Source: Limnomonas spitsbergensis (taxonomy: Eukaryota; Chlorophyta; Chlorophyceae; Chlamydomonadales). Taken from it: a stretch of 64,000 bases of DNA. Position 1 is the first letter of the stretch. Each line of letters opens with the position of its first letter. Shown one piece after another: positions 34,592 to 44,941 of the stretch. Both the position numbers and the translations under genes were made by a program. The notes below the pieces were generated by a model. It was given only the letters and a program-made list of their open reading frames with translations. It was not told the origin of the DNA and searched no databases. The stretch spans positions 434,001-498,000 of the forward strand of contig JAYJMM010000066.1 of assembly GCA_037349105.1 (NCBI GenBank), written 5' to 3'.

Positions 34592-34676
34592 TAGGAGGAG
34601 GAGGAGGAGGGAGAGGAGGAGGAGGAGGGAGAGGAGGAGGAGGAGGGAGAGGAGGAGGAGGAGGAGGAGGAAGAGG
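34592..34676 (+). repeat. (GGA)n microsatellite
   Basis: A purine tract of GGA/GGAGGGA units about 80 bp long within the putative intron 34048-34938 of the glutamate-receptor-like locus. Not expected to be coding. Confidence 0.9.
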
Positions 34677-35424
34677 TGCCTAGCCCGATTTGCCACTCTA
34701 TTCGGATGGGCTTTGTTGCATGGCCCTTTGTTGTCACCTTGTTGCCATGTGCATCGGTGGCTGTGGTCCCCTTGAGCTACCAAGGGCTTCCTCCCCATCC
34801 CTGTCATGTCGCACTGTAAGCTGCATCATCATCATCATCCCCTCAGCTGTACAGCTTTCTTCCTCTTCCTATCCCTCATCCAATAACGACGACTGTGTGT
34901 CATCCTTGCTGATCTGTTTCGGCTGCTCTGCCTCTCAGGTGCGCATGAAACGGTCATCGCTTGAGTGTGGCGAGAGACATGTGATGCCGGTTCTTCCATA
35001 TACGACAGCTTTGGGAAGCTGGTGAGCCTCGCTGGGAGAACCTAAATCATTTGTGAGCATCTGCTGACTGCTGGCGTTATGTTGCGTCCTACCTGCGGGA
35101 CATGGGAGGTTTGAGCCAGTGCATGACACCAACCATTGTAATACTTGTGTGTTCTGGAGGTCTGCTACGACTGCTGTGTGGATGAGAGGTGGCAGGGTTT
35201 GCATAAGCGGCTAGTAGAGAGTTCTGGGTGGGCGTCTCCTCCTCAAGCATGCTAAGCCTAGGGCCATGGACCATACAAAGACTAAATTTGCTCCCAGCAC
35301 TGTGTAACACACATCCTGTGATTGTTCCGATCATGCTCCTTGTGTCATGCGTGCATCAAGGACACAAACATGACTCCACGGGGATCCATGGCCCAAGGCA
35401 TATCCATGGTCGCTGTGTAGGTTG

Positions 35425-36700
35425 CCATGCTCCCTGCCTCATGAACACTGTCCCATGCTCCCTGCCTCATGAATACTGTCCCATGCTCCCTGCCCCATGA
35501 ACACTGCAACATGCTCCCTGCCCCATGAACACTGTCCCAAGCTCCCTGCCCCATGAACACTGCCCCATGCTCCCTGCTCCATGTACACTGTCCCATGCTC
35601 CCTGCCCCATGAACACTGCCCCATGCTCCCTGCCCCATGAGCACTGTCCCATGCTCCCTGCCCCATGAGCACTGTCCCATGCTCCCTGCCCCATGTACAC
35701 TGCAACATGCTCCCTGCCCCATGAACACTGTCCCATGCTCCCTGCCCCATGAACACTGTCCCATGCTCCCTGCCCCATGAGCACTGTCCCATGCTCCCTG
35801 CCCCATGAACACTGCCCCATGCTCCCTGCTCCAGGAACACTGTCCCATGCTCCCTGCCCCATGAACACTGCCCCATGCTCCCTGCTCCATGTACACTGCC
35901 CCATGCTCCCTGCCCCATGAACACTGCCCATGCGCACATCCCCATGCAACCTGCGCCATGCACACTGCCCCATGAACACTGTCCCATGCTCCCTGCCCCA
36001 TGAGCACTGCCTCATGCTCCCTGCTCTATGTACACTGCCCATGCGCACAGCCGCATGCAGACTGCCCCATGCACACTGCCCCATGCACATTGCCCCATGC
36101 ACACTATCCTATGCTCCCTGCCCGATGCTCACTGCCCCATGCACACTGCCCCATGCACACTGCCCCATGCTCACTGTCCCATGCTCACTGACCCATGCTC
36201 ACTGTCCCATGCTTACTGTCCCGTGCTCACTGCCCCATGCTCACTGCCCCATGCACACTGTCCCATGCTCACTGTCCCATGCTCACTGCCCCATGCTCAC
36301 TGCCCCATTCACACTGCCCCATGCACACTGCCCCATGAACACTGACCCATGCTTACTGTCCCATGCTCACTGCCCCATGCTCACTGCCGTATGTGCACTG
36401 TCCCATGCACACTGCCACATGCTCACTGCCCTATGCACACTGCCCCATGCTCACTGTCCCATGCTCACTGTCCCATGCTCACTGCCCCATGCTCACTGCC
36501 CCATGCACACTGACCCATGCACACTGACCCATGCTCACTGCCCCATGCACACTGCCCCATGCTCACTGCCCTATGCACACTGCCCCATGCTCACTGCCCC
36601 ATGCACACTGCCCCATGCTCACTGTCCCATGCTCACTGCCTCATGCTCACTGCCCCATGCTCACTGCGTCACGTGCACTGCCCCATGCACACTGCCCCAA
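35425..36700 (+). repeat. 1.3-kb two-stage minisatellite (28-bp and 14-bp units)
   Basis: From 35425 to about 35990 the unit is about 28 bp (CCATGCTCCCTGCCCCATGA plus ACACTGTC). From about 36000 to 36700 the unit is half that, 14 bp (CCCCATGCTCACTG and CCCCATGCACACTG). The core CCATG and CTGCCC is shared, so the 28-bp unit looks like a doubled and diverged 14-bp unit. The array sits in the intron between the pore and M3 exons of the receptor-like locus. It is open in several frames on both strands purely because of the repeat. Confidence 0.9.
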
Positions 36701-36906
36701 TTAGGCGTCCTGACATTTTCTTCGGCCCCTGTCTGTCTGCCCCACTGCTGCTAGGTAGACATGATGGACCCCCAGGGCAGGTCTATTGCTGCACGACTGG
36801 TGGTCCTGGCGTACGGCTTGCTGGTTGTCATCATGCTGTCGGTCTTCACTGCCAACAATGCAGCTCTGGTGCGCATTCACAGGAAAGGAGAGGAAACAGA
36901 GGGGGG

Positions 36907-38060
36907 GGCATCAGCGTTAACGCCCATTTCATCACTGACAGCAGCAGCATACAGATAGGCAGTGCCACCAATGTCCCAACCACCTTCTGCTACAAGGGGA
37001 AGGACGGCTCCTTTGATTGCTCGGCTATCACAAAGCAGGACATTCTGGATTTCCGCAACGGAATGCAGCTCTGCTTCGTGGCAGCCTTTGAGATGGGATT
37101 TACGCACCTGGAGGTCACGCCTCGCCTGGATGATGGCAGCGCAATTGGCGGCCACGGCCTGTGGCACAACGCGCTGAGCTTGGACCTGCTCGCCAGTTAC
37201 TCTGGCAAAAGCTACTTTTAGATCATGGTGCTGCCTTTGGCTTTCGCGCTGATGGACGTGGTCAAGCCGGAGACGCGCTTGTACATGTGCTTGCAGGGTG
37301 AGATGATCCTGATGGTGCTCAGCTACCCTAGCCAGTTCCTGCAGATGGCCCAGATGGAGCGGGACATCAAAGCCAGCACAACAGACCACAGCCTGGACCT
37401 GCGGATCGGAATCAGCATCAACATGAACAAACTGTGCGGGATGGTCTCCTGTGACGCGTCCATAGCGCCCCAGTTTGACGCAACAGCGATAAATGAGCTG
37501 TTCCGGGCTGCCACTTCATCGGCATGTCCAACTACCCAGAGATGGATGCCAAGCCCAAGCTGTGGCAGTTCTCCATGGGCATCTTCAGCATGGCTTCCGA
37601 GCTGGCAGTCATGGGCGTGGACCTTGGTCAGCTGCTTCAGCTGCCCGGCTATGAGCTGCACTTCTCAGAGGCCGGTGTGGGCGGCGGGACATGCGATGGC
37701 GGCGACTGCCAGGCGACAACATTTGCAGAAGCCACAGGGGCGCCCTACCAAAACTTATTCAACGGCCCCAGCCCCTGGCGCACCCCTGCGATGCACAACG
37801 GACTTGTGACCTATTTCTCTCAGTGTGTGACATGGGCTGGCGTGCAGCAGTCGGTATACGAGTACCCCGTGTCCGCCGCATTCCTCTGGAACGTCGCCTC
37901 CTGGGACGTGGCGGGGATGTACGGGGACAGCTACGACCAGGAAGGCAGCTTCCGGGTTGATGCCGTCTGCAACATCCTCAAGAACTGGAACGACAAGTAC
38001 ACTGATTTATTTGCGGAGCAGTGTGTCTGCTGGTGTCTGTGTAGGCTGTTTGATGTCTGA
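36907..38060 (+). pseudogene. Broken TIM-barrel, glycoside-hydrolase-like sequence
   Basis: A continuous protein-like reading of about 380 residues runs in one frame from 36907, crosses an in-frame TAG at 37219-37221 (SGKSYF then IMVLPLAF), and shifts frame once near 37505-37512 (ELFRAA to HFIGMSNYP). Features suggest a (beta/alpha)8 hydrolase: VTPRLDDGS, a strand with QGEM that could carry the acid/base Glu, FIGMSNYPEM, and HFSEAGVGGG that could carry the nucleophile Glu. It starts mid-domain straight after the M3 exon of the receptor-like locus, with a run of G bases at the join. The family is not identified; the fold call is inference. The last residues before the stop at 38058 may be intronic. 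Confidence 0.5.
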
Positions 38061-39322
38061 ATGAGATCCGTGAATTGTGTGTTGCCAGTACTTAGTCCAG
38101 TACTTCGCTTGAAGTCAGCGGCGGGTGCCAGTACTCAGCCTGATGTGATACCAATGATACGCTCATAATCGGCTCACTATCGGCATGAGATACAATGAAG
38201 GCAATTTCCAGTGTATAGAGACTGCCAGCTGCAGCAATATTATGCCCTTCCTATTCTGCATTTCCTGTCTGTTTTTACATTAGGCACTAGCCTCTGCAAC
38301 GGTGCAGTATGGCACTAAGTGTATTTCTCTTTCAAGTTTGATCAGGTGTGATGAACTAAAGTATACTCGATTCCAAGGGAAACCAGTAACCACACAAAGT
38401 ACCTGTAATGGTGTGTCTTTTGTTCATGCTGACTGTATCTTCAAACTGTACCGATAGTTTGAAGTTACCTAGTAGTGTAGGCCCTGCTCGTTTTGTTAGC
38501 TAGTGCTCGCCAGAGGGTGTTTGTCTGCATTACTCCGGCCCCCAAGTCTGCTTGTGTCATGTCTTTATCTTGATGTGTTCAGCAGTGTGCATCTCCAGTA
38601 TTTTAACGCTTATGTTATGCTCTGAATGTATAAGCCCCCCTGGACATTTTCTGTGCGTTCTGTGTTCCAGCAAACCGATTTGACTCCGATCCCTGTCCCG
38701 ACTCTCATCAGAGGGATGCAATACCTAAGCAAGTTAAGGTAGCATTATCTTCAAAAGCTAGAAATTCGGACGCCTGAAGGAAAGGCGGAGGATGATATAC
38801 CGATAAGGGAAATAGAGAATGGAATGAATAACAAATCGTCGTTGGCATGCCGCATGTACATAAGCATCAGTCCACACTGGGACCCCAAGCGAGGCCATAG
38901 CCCAGCCTACCCAGCTCAGTGATGCCAATCAATAACAACATGAATATAGGTTTGTAATAATGTAAGGGACCTAGAGACCTCGCTGCTTCTGCTAGCAGGT
39001 TCAAAGGGGCCCACGTGTATTGCCCATCCTTAGACTCCTGCAAATTTGATTTAAGGGGCATACATACGGTACTGTGAAGTTAATGCATGGGGCATACGGT
39101 ACTGTGAAGTTGATGCAGCGGGCATACTGAACAATATTTGCTTGCCTCCATGGATGAAGTACTACGTGTCGTTTCCAATCGTTCGTGAATTTGACGGATT
39201 CCTAGGTACAGGCGACGCGTAGGTAAACCTGCCCGTACGGGATACGCGCACGCAACCTCCCACGCCGAGTCATATTAAGTGAGGAACAGTCACTCGTCGG
39301 TACCTCTTTTCCTTTCACTCAC
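38061..39322. other. Gene-free stretch
   Basis: No coding exon or conserved motif seen. At 39060-39125 a segment of about 32 bp (GGCATACGGTACTGTGAAGTT and flank) is tandemly duplicated with small differences. The remainder is AT-richer unique sequence. Confidence 0.6.
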
Positions 39323-39396
39323 GTTGCACCAGTGGGATTCTAACCCACATCCCCAATCTTCGCAGAGTGAGGATCAACCAATTGAGCTACGGAACC
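39323..39396 (-). tRNA. tRNA-like sequence, probably decayed or SINE-derived
   Basis: The minus strand reads GGTTCCG, then TAGCTCAATTGGTT (an A-box and D-arm), and near the 3' end a perfect T stem GTGGG/CCCAC around the loop TTAGAAT (canonical TTCGAAT). The D stem has one mismatch, the acceptor pairs only with a one-base offset and a mismatch, and the anticodon arm does not fold cleanly (stem CCTCA/TGGGG with a 12-base loop containing GCGA). It therefore looks like a tRNA relic. The anticodon cannot be assigned safely. Confidence 0.4.
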
Positions 39397-40389
39397 ATTG
39401 ATATGCCTCTATGTACTCATGCTATAGCGCAGTGGTCATCACCTTGAGCAACATAGTTGGCACCAGCATGCCTCTCGCCGTCCTCTGGTGTCAGCCGTGC
39501 TGATCGCGCCGAGCGGTAGTCGCACATTTGTGCGCACAAGCATACTCCCTCGTGCTGGTGCGGCTCCTGGCATGTGCCACTGTCAGCCCGGCGCCCGCTG
39601 TGGTCTGACACCAGGCGCGGTACTAGGTCGCCGCAGATTGTGCGCAGTGGTAGGGTCTCTAGGGTCCCTCCCGCCGCTTGTGCCCAGCTGTGCCTGCTCG
39701 TAGGCTGCGTCAACGAGAGCCAACACCTCTTTAACATGTCAATAACGTTAAACCTCTGGGCCCGCTCAAAGCTCGGCCGCGTGGGCGCCCAACTGTTTAG
39801 AAGGGAGTAAAGAAGGAACTAAAAGGAAGAGAGGGGGAAAGGAACAAAAGGAGAGGCCGGGAAGGCAACGAAGACCAAGTGCAACACCTGAGTTCCACTA
39901 GAGACTAACCCTCAACAAAGCCTCTAAAAATAGAAAAGTCCAGAAAAGCAAGCGTATCCCACCCCTGCTTGGCTTCGAGGGCGCCCCACTGATCAGAAGG
40001 GAGAGAGAAGAAACTAAAAAGGGGGCAAACAACAAGAACAACAACAAAATGACCAAAAGAGAAGGTAGGCGTTGTAGGTCAGCTTCTGCCTTGCCGCTTT
40101 GGGGGCGGCTGCCCCCGCTCCAGCTCCTCCAGTGCATCCAGCAGATCAGAGCACCAGGTGCGTCCTCCAGTGCCCTGGCTGACTGCAAGCTGCATATGTG
40201 CTGCAATGGCCTCAGCCATTAGAGGGCTATCTTGCTGTGCTGCCGGTGCCACCGCTACATTTTATAAGCGGAGGATAATGGTCCACCAGTCTCGCTGTGA
40301 TGGCTGGATCTGCAGCTCTCTCAGGACCCCCAGCTGGCGGCTGATGCGGGCAGCCCCCCAGCCTGGCACTAGTGATGAAGCATGCTGAA
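39397..40389. other. Repeat-derived sequence beside the second LINE
   Basis: At 39740-39800 occurs TAACGTTAAACCTCTGGGCCC with GCTCGGCC downstream; nearly the same text recurs at 41042-41115 and, more diverged, at 27224-27280. Sequences near 39795-39860 and 39990-40060 also resemble each other (GAAGGGAG and AACTAAAA motifs), as if partially duplicated. No gene is supported; the open frames are unremarkable. Confidence 0.5.
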
Positions 40390-41040
40390 CTGTGAGGTTG
40401 TGTGAAGTTTTTGATGCATGGGACTTGTGCCCGTAAACCGGTACTGGCACTTTATACGCTAGGTCAATAGGACAGCAAACGAAAACCAGTGACCCCCCTG
40501 GGCAAGCAAACAACACACAACCACCGAGGAGTGGCGTGGGAATGAACCCCGTAGTGCAGAAGATTAGCCCCAGCCATAAAACATGACGTGGGTGCAAAAT
40601 AATCCCTCTTCAAGCTGCCGCAGTTGTGCTGAATGTTGCCCAATAACTTGAATTGTTGGACACGCTTTGGTGCGGCGCGGTGAGGGCCGTACACACTTAC
40701 ATGGGCTGGCTGTCATCGTTGCGCTGCTAAGCGGCTGCCAAACTCTATGATCTCTGTCTGGCTGAGGTTGACCTGGAGCTGTTTATCTGTCGCATACTCA
40801 TGCAGGGCATCAAGCATTTGCTGCAGCCCTACTGGGGTGCGGGCTAGCAGGGAAAGGTCATCCGCGTACAGCGGGCGACGTAGCTGTCGCCCCGCCTGTT
40901 GCGCAATGCCCTCTGCCGGGCCCTTGGCAGCGAGCATGGCCGGCAGGTCGCTGAGCTATAGACTAAAGAGCAGAGGGCAGCCCTGCTTGATGCCTCTGAT
41001 GCAAGGCACAGGACCAGTGCGATTGTGGCCTTGTTGCAGG
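40390..41040 (-). mobile_element. Degenerate LINE reverse-transcriptase fragment
   Basis: The minus strand reads IRGIKQGCPL, LFSL, an in-frame TAG, LSDLP, then RPLYADDLSLLARTP (the catalytic YADD box of reverse transcriptase) and QLQVNLSQTEIIEFGS. The 3' part (40440-40600) matches the tail of the element at 7700-7920, including GAATGAACCCC and AACATGACGTGGGTGCAAAA, so both belong to one LINE family or share a 3' end. The copy is 5' truncated and carries stops. Confidence 0.75.
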
Positions 41041-42635
41041 TTAATGACGTTACACCTGTGGGCCCTGGTGTACCGTTATGAACCTGTGGGCCCTGCTTAA
41101 ATAAAGCTCGGCCACGTCCTTGTTGCGGGTGTCAAGTTCTGTCTTAGGCAATGGCGTTGTTTATCCCCGGTTTGCTCTGCCTGGCCCCTTCACAGCTACC
41201 TGACAGCAAAGAAGGTAATAACTAATTAGAACGTTCGTAGCAGATATGAATTCGGTGGAAAGAATGGGGATGAAACAGTGAGAAAACCTGTAGCTAGGAG
41301 GCTTGACAAGCAGCACAGCAGCAGCAGACAGTGCTCGCCATTTTACATCTTCTCACAAGACATCCGCAGGTCATGCATGTCTGGGCGAAGGGGTTGGCCA
41401 CAGTGAACAAACGTAAGAGCAAATAAGAAATGTTGAAAAATGAAGGAGAACTTGCCACCTTGGGCCACCTCCAAGATAATTGCATCAGGTTGCAACACAT
41501 CGCCACAGGTCCACCCCCGGGCCCCAAATAGTTACATCAAGAGATGGACCTGTGGTTCCATAAAGATAAAACATCGCAATATTGGCGGAGCTGCCTAAGT
41601 CAGACGCAGCGCACATTTGGACCACATTTAGTTGGCCCATCCAAGAAACCCAGGAACCCACTGCAATACATTGTGGTCGGTAAATAATACAAAATCACGT
41701 AAGAAGCTACACCCCGTTTCATCAGTCCTTGGTACATCACTGCTGCTTCTACGAGCCATGTCGACCACCAATAAACACCAATAATACCACAGCCCCTTTC
41801 CCCTACTTCTACTCCTACCACTAGTGCCAATACGTCCCTCACTGAATGTCTGATGTCATCACTAATCATCTGCTTCCAGCAACCAAGCCTTGTCATCCCT
41901 CTCTAGCGAGCATTGATGGTGGCCAGTATCTATCACATGCATCTTGTTGGTAGCATGCGCCCCCATAGTACCTAAGACTTGCCATACCTCTCTAGCGCGC
42001 GTTGACAAGGGCCAGTATCTTTCACGTGCCTAAAGTACGTGCATGTTGCTGGTGGCATGCGCCCAAAGGATATAAGGAAAAAGATAATCAGGCAGTCATT
42101 GCCGACGCACGGAAGTATGAACACATTCTACACATAGAGCTGAGGAGAGGACATAGTTTTCCCCATTGGGGCTATGAAGGGGGGGTCTCTCTGGGCCTCG
42201 TGTAGCAGCAGCAGCTATCAGAGCTGTGCGCCGCTGCTACAGAACACAGGACCAGCAGTTGCACTTCACAGCGCATGGCAGGCCCTCAATAATGGCGGAA
42301 CACAACTAAACGCACAGAAAACGACCTTGTATGAAAGGCTCTACTGGATACATTTACAACGATGGCATACACAGCATGCGTTTACCTCTCCCCTGCACCC
42401 TGGGCTCTTGTCTATAAAATAAATCCACACCTAGGAAGCAGATGAGTGGCTGGCCATTCTACACCGTGACGAGGCCTAGCTAGATTCTTTCACCTGTCGC
42501 GCTGTACATGAGGTCCCTGTTGAGTTGAATCTAGCTAGTGCGGAGTTGCAGGCTGGGCCCCAGCTGGGAAAACAAAAACACCCCTCTTGGCAACGAAATA
42601 TCAGCCACCTCTCCTTGACCTCTGCCGCTAGCTTA
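41041..42635. other. Gene-free stretch with a mobile-element end
   Basis: The first 75 bp hold two copies of a CTGTGGGCCCTG motif and the GCTCGGCC text that recurs at 39770. A candidate algal polyadenylation signal TGTAA lies on the minus strand at 42354-42358, about 280 bp past the stop of the LRR gene. Otherwise nothing recognised. Confidence 0.45.
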
Positions 42636-44941
42636 TCAGGCATGCCTCCTGGATGCCCTCTTCAGTCCCTGAACCACTGGCCTCTGCAGCATCACCCTGG
42701 CCACGCGGCCCATTGCCTCCCTCTGGCTCTGGATCACGTTCCGGCACCTGGCCAGCACGGCGTCGTCCATCACGCCCTGCCCGACCTCAATCACCATCCT
42801 CCGCTCCAGAGCCACCGCAAAGATGGCCACCACCTCACTGGCCACCAGCGAATTGACGTGGAGGCGCGACAGGCTGGAGAGCATGTGGAGGGAGGCCCAG
42901 GCGCCGGCGCTGATCTGGCAGCGTCTCAAGCACAGCGCCTGCAGCCTGGGCAGCGTGACACTGAGCTGCTGCACCAGCTCGCGGTCTACCACCCATGAGT
43001 CAAGGCTCAGGCTGCTCAGGCTCGTCTCCAGCGGGGCGATGGCCGCGATGACGGCAGTGGTGGGCTGTGTGGGCTGCTGATCCCACCTCAGGTTCACCGA
43101 GCTGACTGGGTCGCTGATAATGCGATGGATGATCTGAGCCGCATCAGAGACCGTCTGTGCCGCAACGGCCACCGCCTCCCTGCTCTCCCCCGCGCCCAGC
43201 TCCCAAGTCCCCAGGAACGAGCGATTGCCGCGCAGCGACTTGACGTTTGCCAGCGGCAGCCACAGCAGCTGGTTGGGGTGGAACCAGGTGTGGCACCTCA
43301 GCAGCAGGGACTCCCAAGCGCAGCTGTCAGAGCAGATGGCTTCTTGCACCTGCAGCGTCAGGACCTCCAGCGTCTTGAGCCGCGGCATGGAGGCTAGCAG
43401 CTTCACCCCAGCAGTGTCCAGGATGCTGTGGTTGTGCAGCTTGAGCGACCGCAGCTGCGTGCACGAGCTGATGGCAGCCAGCGTCAAAGAGTTGATCCGG
43501 CCGCTCACGATGGTCATGTCGCTCCAGGACAGCTGCTCCAGCCGCGGCAGGCAAGCCAGGCTCTCAAACTCCGGCACCTGTGACTCTAGCTGGCCGCACG
43601 TATTGAAGTCAATGACTCGCAGGTTGGTCAGTCCGGTGAGGTGAGGCATGAGCATCCCAAGGTCGTTGATGAGCAGCTGGAGTCTTCTGAGACCAACCAG
43701 GCCGCCCAGCACCGCCGCCTCTGCAGGGTGGATTTGGTTTGGCGCTGCGGCACACTCGCTGTCGGTGTGGATGACTAGCTCCTGCAGGGCGTGCAGCCGG
43801 TGAAGTGGCCTCACGCAGCACAGCGTCTTGAGCGGGGAGGAGTACAGGCTCAGACGCACCAGGGAGGGGCAAGCCTGCACAATGCTCCCAGAGGTCGTAC
43901 AACTCGGGTCCTGAGAAAGGAGGAAAGAGCTCAAGTTGAGATTGAATCAGCAACCTTTGGAGGACGAGGAAGGGCTAAGAGGAGTCTGTGATCAGAAATC
44001 AAAAGTCTCACTGAAGCGGTCTGTTTTCTAAGATGGTACTACCAAGATAGAAATATCATTGTCACCCCTGTCTGTGTCCTTCAATATGACGGCACTACGG
44101 GTGATCAAGAGGTGCGAAGGAGTTTGACCCGGGCGGGCAACGCATCTTCCGCCTTCACATGAGTCCCTCTATACGCATGCCACCTGATGCATTTATCCTG
44201 GTCGGTGCAGGACAGGACGACTTCAAACCAGTCCAGGGCAACCCAGGCAATCACAGATGATGCCAGGCTGCTGCTGCTCGGGACACTTTGCCAAGTATGA
44301 CCAAAGACAACACTTTCTAACAAACAAACCATCAAGCTGATCGGTGCAGGGAATTATTGTGGATACGGTCGTGAGTGGCTCGGAAGGAACAAGTGTGATG
44401 GACACGCTAAACTTCCTCTGAGGGATAAAGAGGGTATGGCCGTATCTGACACTTGCATGCACCTTTGCAATTTGGAATGCAAACCGCTAAATCCTGCCCT
44501 CACCTCTGCATGGCAGGTCACGTTCAGCTCCAGCACATGCTCCAGCCTCATGCCTGCTTCCACGCTGTACATGAAGCTGGCTAACGCCTCGTGATCATTG
44601 ATCCTCAAATCCAGCTTGCGCAGGGTGGCTGCCCGGGGGAACAGGCTGAGCTGATCCAGCATGTACTTCTCAGGATCCACCTCCTCACCCGGGTGGCTGA
44701 CAGGGGGTCCAATAGTGGTGGCACCGATGCATGGCAGGAGGGCGTCTCGCGCTTTGCGGCATGAGCTGTACAGGCCATGCAGCGCGACGCTGTCTTGCAT
44801 GTTGGAGCACAGTGCAGCCGGGATCATCTTGAGGATCTCCAACGGCAACTGCAAGAGCAGCGATAGGGCGTTGCCGGGTCCTGCTGGCTCAGAAGATTGC
44901 GAGGACTGTGCCATGTTCGGCAGCAGGAACGTGGCCCGCAA
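42636..44941 (-). CDS. Leucine-rich-repeat protein with F-box-like N terminus
   Basis: Two exons on the minus strand: 44941-44504 and 43910-42636, joined in phase 0 by a GT-AG intron, giving about 570 residues. The start may be the ATG at 44941 or the in-frame ATG at 44914. Residues about 20-65 read LLLQLPLEILKMI followed by a helical Cys/Arg stretch, resembling an F-box. From the end of exon 1 onward there are at least ten irregular LRRs of the L-x-x-L-x-L type (LVRLSLYSS, LRRLQLLIN, LEQLSWSDM, LRSLKLHNH, LKTLEVLTL, LSSLSLDSW, LQALCLRRC, LSRLHVNSL). F-box/LRR proteins choose substrates for SCF ubiquitin ligases, but the F-box match is weak and a plain LRR scaffold is possible. The frame is fully intact. 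Confidence 0.75.

Larger units (their letters stand above)
31280..36868 (+). pseudogene. Ionotropic glutamate-receptor-like channel, truncated and probably broken
   Basis: Hand-joined exons are 31280-31354, 31778-31838, 32179-32254, 32623-32762, 33277-33390, 33668-34047, 34939-35021 and 36755-36868. They encode ligand-binding S1 pieces (TIWTPMVVCD; FDIVEDMGSSNGTC), the pre-M1 motif FDAFDWDIW, helix M1 (VALGCTAVGVGLMIHLL), a Ser/Gly-rich linker, a pore-like segment ending YDSFGKL, and M3 with LSVFTANNAAL, the counterpart of the SYTANLAAF gating motif. Phases agree from 32179 onward, but the exon between 31838 and 32179 is unresolved and an in-frame TGA lies near 34962. S2 and M4 are absent: after M3 the sequence changes into an unrelated hydrolase-like stretch. 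In plants and algae such channels pass Ca2+ on amino-acid binding. It could be a live gene if the TGA is a sequence error. Confidence 0.6.

Noticed and set aside
35345..36754. Long open frames in the 35-36.7 kb repeat on both strands (Met-Gly-Gln or Pro-Cys-Thr-Leu).
   Set aside because: Pure minisatellite translation; better placed in an intron of the receptor-like locus.
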